Part shown: one piece after another, positions 1-6,165 of the stretch
Layout: each line of letters opens with the position of its first letter
Numbering within the stretch: position 1 is the first letter of the stretch
Source: JAHEDH01 sp965364515
Lineage (GTDB): Bacteria; Actinomycetota; Acidimicrobiia; Spongiisociales; ZC4RG35
Length of the DNA: 8,665 nt
Reading direction: 5' to 3'
Assembly (NCBI GenBank): GCA_965364515.1
Contig: CBDTXZ010000131.1
Location: 1 to 8,665, forward strand
The notes under the pieces: generated by a model
Seen by the model: the letters and a program-made list of their open reading frames with translations, nothing else
Databases searched by the model: none
Told to the model about the DNA's origin: nothing
Program-made: the position numbers and the translations under genes

Positions 1-3
1 TTT

Positions 4-9
4 AGGAAG
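4..9 (+). promoter_or_regulatory. Shine-Dalgarno site of oleA
   Basis: AGGAAG lies 6 bases before the ATG at 16, a good match to the anti-Shine-Dalgarno sequence at ideal spacing. It supports ATG 16 as the start of oleA. Only 15 bases precede the gene in this window, so the promoter cannot be seen. Confidence 0.75.
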
Positions 10-15
10 ACATCG

Positions 16-1035
16 ATGAGCGCCAGCGCAACCCACACCCATTCCGACACGGCGATCGTCTCGGTCGCAGCCGTGCATGCGCCCGAGGTCGTGACATCCA
101 CCGACTTCGACGTGAAGCTGAGCGCCACCTACGAGCGCCTCGGGACCCAGCCAGGACTCCTCGAGAGCCTGGCGGGAATCCGGGAACGCCGGTGGTGGCC
201 CGAAGGCACGACCTTCGCCGAGGTGGCTGCGAGCGCCGGCCGCAAGGCCCTCGACGAGGCCGGAGTCGATCCGTCGCAGATCGGCCTCCTCATCGACACC
301 TCGGTGTGTCGAGACCACCTCGAGCCCTCCGCTGCCGTTGCGGTCCACCACATGCTGGATCTGCCGAGCTCCTGTCTGAACTTCGACCTCGCCAATGCCT
401 GCCTCGGCTTCCTTAACGCCATCCAGCTCGCAGGCTCGATGATCGACGGCGGCCAGATCGACTACGCACTGATCGTCGACGGCGAAGGAAGCCGGCAGAC
501 CCAGGAGGCGACACTGGAGCGCCTGGCCTCAACCGACACCACCATTGAGGACCTCTTCGCAGAGTTCGCCTCTCTCACGCTCGGGTCGGGCGGAGCCGCC
601 ATGGTGCTGGGCAGGCACTCGGAGAATCCGGGAAGCCATCGGGTCGTTGGCGGGATCAGCCAGGCCGACAGCAGCCACCACAAGATCTGCGTCGGTGATC
701 TCGACCAGATGCGGACCGACACCAAGGCGCTGCTGGATGCAGGCCTTCTTCTCGCCAAGCGAGCGTGGGCCGACGCCGACGGTCGCGGCTGGCTGGAGAT
801 GGACCACTACATCCTGCATCAGGTCTCCCAGGTGCACACGTCCATGATGTGTGAGGTACTCGGCATCGATCCTGCCAAGGCGCCGCTGACGTTCCCGACC
901 CTGGGCAACGTCGGGCCGGCGGCGGTCCCGATCACGCTCGCCGAGCATGTCGATTCGCTCAGCCCCGGCGACCGTGTGCTGATGCTGGGGATCGGATCCG
1001 GTATCAACGCGATGGCGACCGAAGTCGTTTGGTGA
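16..1035 (+). CDS. oleA: OleA, acyl-CoA condensing thiolase-fold enzyme of olefin biosynthesis
   Basis: This 339-residue protein is predicted to perform head-to-head Claisen condensation of two long-chain acyl-CoAs to a 2-alkyl-3-keto acid, the first step of bacterial long-chain olefin synthesis in the cytosol. It has the fold of 3-oxoacyl-ACP synthase III (FabH-like). The visible active site is nucleophile Cys129 in NACLGF, His268 in YILHQVS and Asn298 in TLGNVGPAA. Glu103 in HLEPS sits 26 residues before the Cys, the same spacing as the Glu117/Cys143 pair of Xanthomonas OleA, where Glu acts as general base across the dimer. His to Asn spacing (30) also matches Xanthomonas, and length is nearly identical (about 338). 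ATG 16 is chosen for its strong Shine-Dalgarno. The stop overlaps the next gene by four bases. FabH is the main alternative, but Glu103 and the oleBC and oleD neighbours make OleA much more likely. Confidence 0.93.
   Translation: MSASATHTHSDTAIVSVAAVHAPEVVTSTDFDVKLSATYERLGTQPGLLESLAGIRERRWWPEGTTFAEVAASAGRKALDEAGVDPSQIGLLIDTSVCRDHLEPSAAVAVHHMLDLPSSCLNFDLANACLGFLNAIQLAGSMIDGGQIDYALIVDGEGSRQTQEATLERLASTDTTIEDLFAEFASLTLGSGGAAMVLGRHSENPGSHRVVGGISQADSSHHKICVGDLDQMRTDTKALLDAGLLLAKRAWADADGRGWLEMDHYILHQVSQVHTSMMCEVLGIDPAKAPLTFPTLGNVGPAAVPITLAEHVDSLSPGDRVLMLGIGSGINAMATEVVW
1032..1035 (+). other. GTGA stop/start overlap joining oleA and oleBC
   Basis: GTG at 1032-1034 opens oleBC and the overlapping TGA at 1033-1035 closes oleA. 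A TTG just before it at 1029 is an in-frame alternative start, but the GTGA arrangement is the usual coupling signal and is repeated at the next junction. No clear Shine-Dalgarno precedes it, so ribosomes finishing oleA probably re-initiate here. Confidence 0.7.
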
Positions 1036-3599
1036 CATCGGGCCCTCGGGCGGCGGCCACCGTGCCGCCGCCGAACCTGCCTGAACTCGATCCGGCCTGG
1101 TCCCGGCTCGTGACCGTTCCCGGTCTCGACGGTTCAGGACGAACCTTTCACGTTCTGGACAACGCCGAACCGAATCCGGCCATCACGCTGTTGTGCGTGC
1201 ACGGGAACCCGTCGTGGTCCTATCTGTGGCGCGACCTGCTCGCCCGCCCCCCGACCGGAGCCCGAGTGATTGCGCCCGATCACCTCGACATGGGCTACTC
1301 CGAGCGAACCGGTACCACTCGACGCCTGGAGCAACGGATCGACGATCTGGTTGCGCTGACCGACGAGATCGGGCTCGATGGCCCGGTGGTGACAGTCGCC
1401 CACGACTGGGGCGGGCCGATCTCGCTCGGCTGGGCTCAACGCCGCCGCCATCTGCTGGCGGGAATCGTGCTGGCCAACACCGCTGTCCATCAGCCCGCCG
1501 GAGCGGCGGCACCCGCGATCATCCGGATCGCTCGGTCGGCCCCGGTGCTCGACACCGTCGCACGGAAGACGTCGGCGTTCGTGAGGGGCGCCGCCGACAT
1601 GTCGCGGCGCCGGCCGTCTGCGGATGTTCGTGATGCGTACCTGGCTCCCTACGCAACGCCCGAGCGGCGCGCTGCCGTTGCGGAGTTCGTCTCGGACATC
1701 CCCCTCGAGCCGGACCATCCCTCGGCATCGACGCTGGACGCTGTGGCTGCCGGGTTGGAGGAGCTCGCTGACGTCCCTGCCCTCCTGCTGTGGGGGCCTT
1801 CGGACCCAGTGTTCTCGGATCTCTATCTCCACGATCTCGAGGCGCGGCTTCCGCAGGCGGATACCCATCGATTCGTCGGTGCCCGTCACTATGTCCCCGA
1901 GGACGCCGATGTCACGGGTGCCGTGTCGGCCTGGGTCGGGCAACTCGACCGAGATCCGGCGCCGCATGGTGAGTGGATCGAACGGGCGCCGCTGTGGGGT
2001 GGACTCGAGCGACGTGCCGGCGACGGCGACGACGCCGTCGTCGAGATGGACGAGAACGGTCGCGGTCGGAGCGTCTCGTTTGCCGAGCTGGCCGTCGATG
2101 TGGACCGGGTGGCCGCCGGGCTTCACCGTGCCGGTGTCCGTCTCGGTGACCGGGTGGCGATGCTGGTTCCGCCGGGAGTCGACCTCACCGTGTGTCTCTA
2201 TGCCTGTTGGAAGATGGGAGCGGTCGCGGTCGTCGCCGACGCCGGGTTGGGCGTGCGTGGAATGGGCCGGGCGCTCCAGAGCGCTGCTCCCGACTATCTG
2301 ATCGGGATCCCGAAGGCACTGGCCGCGGCTCGGGCACTCGACTGGCCCGGACGGCGTATCTCCGTGTCCTCGATGAGCGACGCGACACGCAGAGTCATCG
2401 GTGTCTGGTCTTCTCTCGACGTGCTCCGCCAACTGGGTGAGGGCACGCCGGCGCCACCGCAGCCTGGGCCGGAGGATCTCGCAATCGTGGTCTTCACCTC
2501 TGGCGCGACCGGGCCTGCCAAAGGGGTGCGCTATCGACACCGCCAGGCTCAGGCCCAGCGTGATGCATTGATGCAGATCTACGGCATCGAGCCCACGGAT
2601 CGTCTGGTTGCTGCTTTTGCACCCTTCGCCCTGTACGGCCCTGCGATGGGCATCTCCTCGGTGGTGCCCGACATGGAGATCACCGCTCCCGGCAGCCTCG
2701 ATGCGTCGGCCCTCGCCGACGCAGCGGAGGCGATCAGGGCCAGCTTGGTCTTCGCCTCGCCCGCCGCACTGGTGAACGTGTCCCGCACCGCCGACGAGCT
2801 GTCGCCCGCTCAGCAATCGGCCCTGGACCGGGTGAGGCTGCTGATGTCCGCAGGGGCGCCGGTACCTCGCAGCGTCCTGGAGAGAGCGACCCGACTCATG
2901 CCCAATGCCGAGGCGCACACCCCATACGGGATGACGGAGGTGCTCCCCGTGGCGGACATCTCCCTGAGTGAGATCCTCGCGGCCGGTGATGGTGCAGGCG
3001 TCTGCGTCGGGCAACCGGTCGAGGGCGTGTCGATCCTGATCGATCCACTCGACCAACACGGGCGCCCGATCGGGGAGCCGGGAACGGCTCCCGGCGTGAC
3101 GGGTGAGGTCTTGATCGGGGCGGCCCACGTCAAGGACGGCTACGACCGACTGTGGGTGACGCAGTATCTCTCGGCCCAACCAACCGGTTTCCATCGCAGC
3201 GGCGATGTCGGCCGACTCGACGGCGATGGACGGCTGTGGATCGAGGGCCGGCTGGCTCACGTCATCTCCACCGGAGCGGGCCCAGTCACACCGGTGGCGA
3301 TCGAGCACGCAGTGGGCTCCGTCGACGGCATCGACCTCGCAGCTGCGGTCGGTGCTGGGCCGGAAGGTGGGCAGCAAGTCGTGGTGGTCGTCGCCACCGA
3401 GAATCCCCCACGGCGTCCGCGCTTGGCCGACGCCACGTTGGCGGATCGAGTTCGGTCCGTCGCCACCGTGGATGTCGCTGCGGTCCTGGAGGTCCCTGAG
3501 CTTCCCGTGGACAAGCGTCACAACTCGAAGATCGATCGACTTCGAGTCGCCGAGTGGGCCGACGCCGTGCTCGCCGGCGGACGGTTCGGACAATTGTGA
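1032..3599 (+). CDS. oleBC: OleBC fusion: beta-lactone decarboxylase plus beta-lactone synthetase
   Basis: This 855-residue protein (numbered from GTG 1032) joins two consecutive pathway enzymes. Residues about 25-305 are an alpha/beta-hydrolase of the haloalkane dehalogenase family, as in OleB, which converts a beta-lactone to cis-olefin and CO2. It shows HGNP at 57-60, nucleophile Asp125 in HDWGG, acid Asp258 in GPSDPVF and His286 in ARHYVPED. After a short linker, residues about 325-855 are an adenylate-forming enzyme like OleC, which activates the beta-hydroxy acid with ATP and closes the beta-lactone. It shows the P-loop FTSGATGPAKGV at 488-499, TPYGMTE at 630-636, Asp725 in RSGDVGRL and catalytic Lys833 in RHNSKIDR. 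OleB-OleC fusions are known in Actinobacteria, so the fusion is not new in itself. The OleB domain argues for an olefin end product rather than a nocardiolactone-like beta-lactone. The gene overlaps oleA and oleD by four bases each. Confidence 0.93.
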   Translation: MTSGPRAAATVPPPNLPELDPAWSRLVTVPGLDGSGRTFHVLDNAEPNPAITLLCVHGNPSWSYLWRDLLARPPTGARVIAPDHLDMGYSERTGTTRRLEQRIDDLVALTDEIGLDGPVVTVAHDWGGPISLGWAQRRRHLLAGIVLANTAVHQPAGAAAPAIIRIARSAPVLDTVARKTSAFVRGAADMSRRRPSADVRDAYLAPYATPERRAAVAEFVSDIPLEPDHPSASTLDAVAAGLEELADVPALLLWGPSDPVFSDLYLHDLEARLPQADTHRFVGARHYVPEDADVTGAVSAWVGQLDRDPAPHGEWIERAPLWGGLERRAGDGDDAVVEMDENGRGRSVSFAELAVDVDRVAAGLHRAGVRLGDRVAMLVPPGVDLTVCLYACWKMGAVAVVADAGLGVRGMGRALQSAAPDYLIGIPKALAAARALDWPGRRISVSSMSDATRRVIGVWSSLDVLRQLGEGTPAPPQPGPEDLAIVVFTSGATGPAKGVRYRHRQAQAQRDALMQIYGIEPTDRLVAAFAPFALYGPAMGISSVVPDMEITAPGSLDASALADAAEAIRASLVFASPAALVNVSRTADELSPAQQSALDRVRLLMSAGAPVPRSVLERATRLMPNAEAHTPYGMTEVLPVADISLSEILAAGDGAGVCVGQPVEGVSILIDPLDQHGRPIGEPGTAPGVTGEVLIGAAHVKDGYDRLWVTQYLSAQPTGFHRSGDVGRLDGDGRLWIEGRLAHVISTGAGPVTPVAIEHAVGSVDGIDLAAAVGAGPEGGQQVVVVVATENPPRRPRLADATLADRVRSVATVDVAAVLEVPELPVDKRHNSKIDRLRVAEWADAVLAGGRFGQL
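3596..3599 (+). other. GTGA stop/start overlap joining oleBC and oleD
   Basis: GTG at 3596-3598 starts oleD and the overlapping TGA at 3597-3599 stops oleBC. The oleD frame stays open upstream to a GTG at 3554, but that would add 14 arginine-rich residues before the Rossmann strand and lengthen the overlap, so 3596 is the better start. Confidence 0.75.
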
Positions 3600-4582
3600 A
3601 GGTCCTGGTCACAGGCGGCACGAGTCTGCTGGGCGGGGCGACTGCACGACTGCTCAGCGAACGCGGGGACGATGTGACGGTGCTGCAACGCCGACCGAGC
3701 GAGCTCGGGCTCCCCGAGGTACTCGGGGACGTCAACGACAGGGCTGCTGTCGACTCGGCGATGACAGGAGCGGACGCCGTCGTCCACCTCGCCGCCCGGG
3801 TCGGGGTGGTCGGCACGTGGGAGCAGTTCGAGCGGACCAATGTGGCCGGGACGGCCACCGTTCTGTCGGCGGCCCGCGACGCCGGTGTCTCCCGGCTGGT
3901 GTTCGTCTCGTCGCCATCGGTCGCCCACAGCGGCTCGTCCCTGGTGGGAGCGAGCGCCGGCCCGGCCGACCCAGAAGGCGCCGGCGGTCACTACGCCAGA
4001 AGCAAGGCGATGGCCGAGCGGCTCGCGTTGGGGGAGGCCGATGCAGGATTCGGCGTTGTGGCGATCAGGCCGCACCTCGTCTGGGGACCGGGAGACACGC
4101 AGTTGGTAGGACGGATCGTCGACCGGGCGCGTTCGGGAAGGATGGCCCTGGTCGGTTCGGGCGCCGCACTGGTCGACACCACCTACATCGACAATGCCGC
4201 CGCCTCCTTGGTTGCCGCGGTCGATCGGGCGGATCGGTTGCGTGGTCACGCCTACGTCGTGTCGAACGGTGAGCCTCGCCCGATCGGTGAACTCATCACA
4301 CGCATCCTCTCGGCAGCCGGTCTCGATGCCCCGCGGCTCAAGGTGCCGGTACCGATCGCCAGGCTCGGCGGACGGCTGGCGGAGCGGTGGTGGGAGTATC
4401 GAGGCCTGGAGGAGGATCCGCCGATGACGGAGTTCCTCGCCGAGCAGCTGTCGACCGCTCACTGGTTCGACCAGAGCGAGACGAGGGCAGCGTTGGAGTG
4501 GTACCCGACCGTGAGCATCGACGAGGGCTTCACCCGGCTGCGTGAATGGTTCGTGACGGACGGTCAGAAGAGCGACAGCTGA
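3596..4582 (+). CDS. oleD: OleD, NAD(P)H-dependent 2-alkyl-3-ketoacid reductase
   Basis: This 328-residue extended short-chain dehydrogenase/reductase is predicted to reduce the beta-keto acid made by OleA to the beta-hydroxy acid used by OleC. From the GTG start, the Rossmann strand KVLVTGGTSLLGG is at residues 2-14. The catalytic set is Ser105 or Ser106 in VFVSSPSV, Tyr133 and Lys137 in YARSK. Arg32-Arg33 after the second strand favour NADPH over NADH by family logic. The central glycine of the usual TGxxGxxG motif is Ser10 here, a mild oddity. The C-terminal substrate half (about 155-328) has the expected epimerase-like layout. A generic NAD-dependent epimerase or 3-beta-hydroxysteroid dehydrogenase would be the call by sequence alone. 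Position as the last gene of oleA-oleBC-oleD makes OleD by far the best reading. Confidence 0.9.
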   Translation: MKVLVTGGTSLLGGATARLLSERGDDVTVLQRRPSELGLPEVLGDVNDRAAVDSAMTGADAVVHLAARVGVVGTWEQFERTNVAGTATVLSAARDAGVSRLVFVSSPSVAHSGSSLVGASAGPADPEGAGGHYARSKAMAERLALGEADAGFGVVAIRPHLVWGPGDTQLVGRIVDRARSGRMALVGSGAALVDTTYIDNAAASLVAAVDRADRLRGHAYVVSNGEPRPIGELITRILSAAGLDAPRLKVPVPIARLGGRLAERWWEYRGLEEDPPMTEFLAEQLSTAHWFDQSETRAALEWYPTVSIDEGFTRLREWFVTDGQKSDS

Positions 4583-4670
4583 TCCCACACAGCTCGAATG
4601 TTTCGTCGGCCGGTGTTCGGTGACCGTTGGGAATCCTGCTGTCCGGGTCGGCGGACGGGGGGCCGCAGCT
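4583..4670. other. Convergent gap between oleD and the HNH gene
   Basis: These 88 bases separate two genes that face each other. A transcription terminator would be expected. Only weak hairpins are visible, for example GTCCG/CGGAC around a 6-base loop at 4641-4656, with no T-tract on either strand. No open frame or other feature is supported. Confidence 0.5.
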
Positions 4671-6035
4671 TCAGGGCGAACGTCCGCTGGTCGTGTAGGT
4701 GCGACCCAGCGGACTGGTCCACATGTGATCACCGTCGTGCAGTCGGGCGAGCTTCCAGCCGTACTCGTGTTTGAGCCGGTGGTCGTGCCTACAGAGCGGT
4801 GCGAGATTCTCTTCGATGGTGGGGCCGCCGTCGGTCCACGCGGTGCGGTGGTCCAGGTCACAGTCGACCGCCGGCATGCGGCACCCCGGGAAGATGCAGG
4901 TGGGGTGGTCGGCGATCACGGCCCGGTACTGCTCGGCGGTCGGTCTGCGGCGGGTGATGCCATTGGCCACCGGCTGGCCGCTGTCGGAGTCGGTGGCGAT
5001 GAACCGCCAACTCGAACCTCGTTGGGCCGTGGCGACCTTGCGGGCGATCTCGGCGACGACGGGACCGAAGCCGGCGATCTCGCCGCACCGGTCTTGAAGT
5101 CCGGCGAGCGTGGCGAGGTCCACCGTGAGGTTCACCGATCCGCCGTCGCGACGCGCCGGCCGCTTTGCGACAGAGTTGGCCTGGGGGTTCTCGCCACTGA
5201 GGAGGTCGAGGGCCACGTCTGCCCTGAGTTGGTCGATCGTGCGCTGCTCGCCCGGCGATCGGAGACTTCGTGCGATGGCGTCGATGTGCTGGCGGGCGGC
5301 GGCGACACGGTCCGGTGGTGCGTCGAGGATCAGCAGGTTGCCGGTTCCGTCTTCGGTCGGTTCGAGCTCCACACGGCGCTGTTCGGTGGCGTGTTCGTAC
5401 CGCCGAGCGGCGTCGACGGGGTCGATGTCAATAGCGAGCTTCCTGAGTCGGTCCCGGAGCTGGCCGGTGGTCAGGCGTCGCGCCGATTCAAGGATCTCGT
5501 CGGCGACCGCGCGGGCAGCCTCTTCCGTGAGGTGGGCGGTGCCGCGCACGATGACGGCAGCCCTTCGTTGATCGATGTGGCCGGCTTTGAGCGCAGTGAG
5601 CACCGTCGGGACGCGGTCTCGCAGCGCGAGCGCCATATCGAGCTCGTGGTCCGCGCTTCTCCGGGTGAGGCGGAGTGCTGCGCGGATCTCGGATGAGGCT
5701 GCCTCCCACGCCAATTCGGGATCCACCGCATCGTGGCACGCATCGGCGACCGCAGCCATGTCTTCGTAGATCAGCGCCTGGAAATGTGAGTGGGCTCTGA
5801 CGCGTTCCTGCAGGGCACGAAGCCGACCCGATCCGTCCATGCCCTCCGATTCGAGCAGTGCAATGGACGCTGCAGCGGCGGGGCCCATCGGCAGTCGGGT
5901 GAGGTGATCTATCTCATCGTTCTTCGCTTCGTCGGCCTGAGTCCGCTCCGGGATGGCCGTCACGTGGTCGAGGAACTCGTCGAAGCGGGGATCGTCCCAC
6001 GAAAACGCTTGCCTCGATTCCGTTACATCGACCAT
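4671..6035 (-). CDS. DUF222 (13E12-family) HNH endonuclease-domain protein
   Basis: This 454-residue protein has the two-part layout of the actinobacterial 13E12 repeat family, named after Mycobacterium tuberculosis REP13E12. A long, charged, largely helical DUF222-like region (about 50-290) is followed by a C-terminal HNH nuclease fold (about 375-425). In the HNH part I see Cys380 and Cys385 in CIFPGC, His396 in DLDHR, Asn410 in EENLAPLC, Cys415, and His419 and His423 in HDHRLKH. These are the metal-binding and catalytic positions expected for an active His-Asn-His nuclease. ATG 6035 is chosen because the 30 codons upstream to 6125 look non-coding and overlap a candidate promoter. It lies 130 bases downstream of the polymerase gene on the same strand and converges on oleD. 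The family is often multicopy and mobile in Actinobacteria. The target and biological role are unknown, and no transposase or terminal repeats are visible here. Confidence 0.87.
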   Translation of the reverse strand: MVDVTESRQAFSWDDPRFDEFLDHVTAIPERTQADEAKNDEIDHLTRLPMGPAAAASIALLESEGMDGSGRLRALQERVRAHSHFQALIYEDMAAVADACHDAVDPELAWEAASSEIRAALRLTRRSADHELDMALALRDRVPTVLTALKAGHIDQRRAAVIVRGTAHLTEEAARAVADEILESARRLTTGQLRDRLRKLAIDIDPVDAARRYEHATEQRRVELEPTEDGTGNLLILDAPPDRVAAARQHIDAIARSLRSPGEQRTIDQLRADVALDLLSGENPQANSVAKRPARRDGGSVNLTVDLATLAGLQDRCGEIAGFGPVVAEIARKVATAQRGSSWRFIATDSDSGQPVANGITRRRPTAEQYRAVIADHPTCIFPGCRMPAVDCDLDHRTAWTDGGPTIEENLAPLCRHDHRLKHEYGWKLARLHDGDHMWTSPLGRTYTTSGRSP

Positions 6036-6041
6036 GCCCGC

Positions 6042-6071
6042 AATGTATCGACGGCCTATGACAAATTGCAA
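6042..6071 (-). promoter_or_regulatory. Candidate promoter of the HNH gene, near-leaderless
   Basis: Read on the minus strand, TTGCAA (6071-6066) and TACATT (6047-6042) are separated by 18 bases and each matches four of six consensus positions. Transcription would begin about at the ATG at 6035, only 6 bases past the -10 box. No strong Shine-Dalgarno precedes this ATG (only GCGGGC), so a leaderless message, common in Actinobacteria, would fit. The match is modest and based on sequence alone. Confidence 0.35.
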
Positions 6072-6098
6072 TGCACTACGGCTTTGAGCGATGTTTGA

Positions 6099-6113
6099 CG
6101 ATCGGTTGGATCG
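6099..6113. repeat. Inverted repeat CGATC-N5-GATCG
   Basis: A 5-base perfect inverted repeat with a 5-base spacer lies in the gap between the polymerase and HNH genes, upstream of the candidate HNH promoter. It shares the string GGTTG(G)ATCGACG with a second copy at 6131-6147. It could be an operator half of a pair or a weak hairpin. Confidence 0.45.
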
Positions 6114-6130
6114 ACGCCAAACCACGTACC

Positions 6131-6147
6131 CGATCCTTGGTTGATCG
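6131..6147. repeat. Inverted repeat CGATC-N7-GATCG
   Basis: This is the second copy of the short inverted repeat, with a 7-base spacer. Its centre is about 33 bases from the first, close to three helical turns, so a protein bound at both would sit on the same DNA face. It begins 18 bases beyond the polymerase stop codon, so a role in polymerase mRNA 3'-end formation is also possible, though no T-tract follows. Confidence 0.45.
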
Positions 6148-6165
6148 ACGGCCGCGATCTGGGGA

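Noticed and set aside
1134..3593. Very long open frame (819 codons) antisense to oleBC
   Set aside because: It lies fully opposite a gene with clear domains and motifs. Its composition is Arg/Gly/His-rich with no recognisable domain, as expected for shadow frames in high-G+C DNA.
3554..3595. Upstream in-frame extension of oleD
   Set aside because: The added 14 residues are mostly arginine and would precede the Rossmann strand, while GTG 3596 forms the same GTGA overlap as the previous junction.
16..4582. Nocardiolactone-type beta-lactone cluster
   Set aside because: Such clusters have two OleA-like proteins and no OleB. Here there is one OleA and an OleB domain with intact catalytic residues.
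4641..4662. Hairpin GTCCG/CGGAC as an oleD terminator
   Set aside because: The stem is only 5 bases and a G-run rather than a T-tract follows. This is not enough for an intrinsic terminator.
3518..4861. 447-codon minus-strand open frame across oleD and the convergent gap
   Set aside because: It is opposite oleD and overlaps the HNH 3' end, with no domain and biased composition. It is a shadow frame.
4620..5696. 358-codon plus-strand open frame opposite the HNH gene
   Set aside because: The minus-strand product has a well-formed HNH motif. The plus-strand frame shows no domain, so it is treated as a shadow.
4671..6035. HNH gene as a restriction enzyme or inside a CRISPR or toxin system
   Set aside because: No methyltransferase, cas gene, repeat array or immunity gene is visible, and the layout matches the DUF222/13E12 family.
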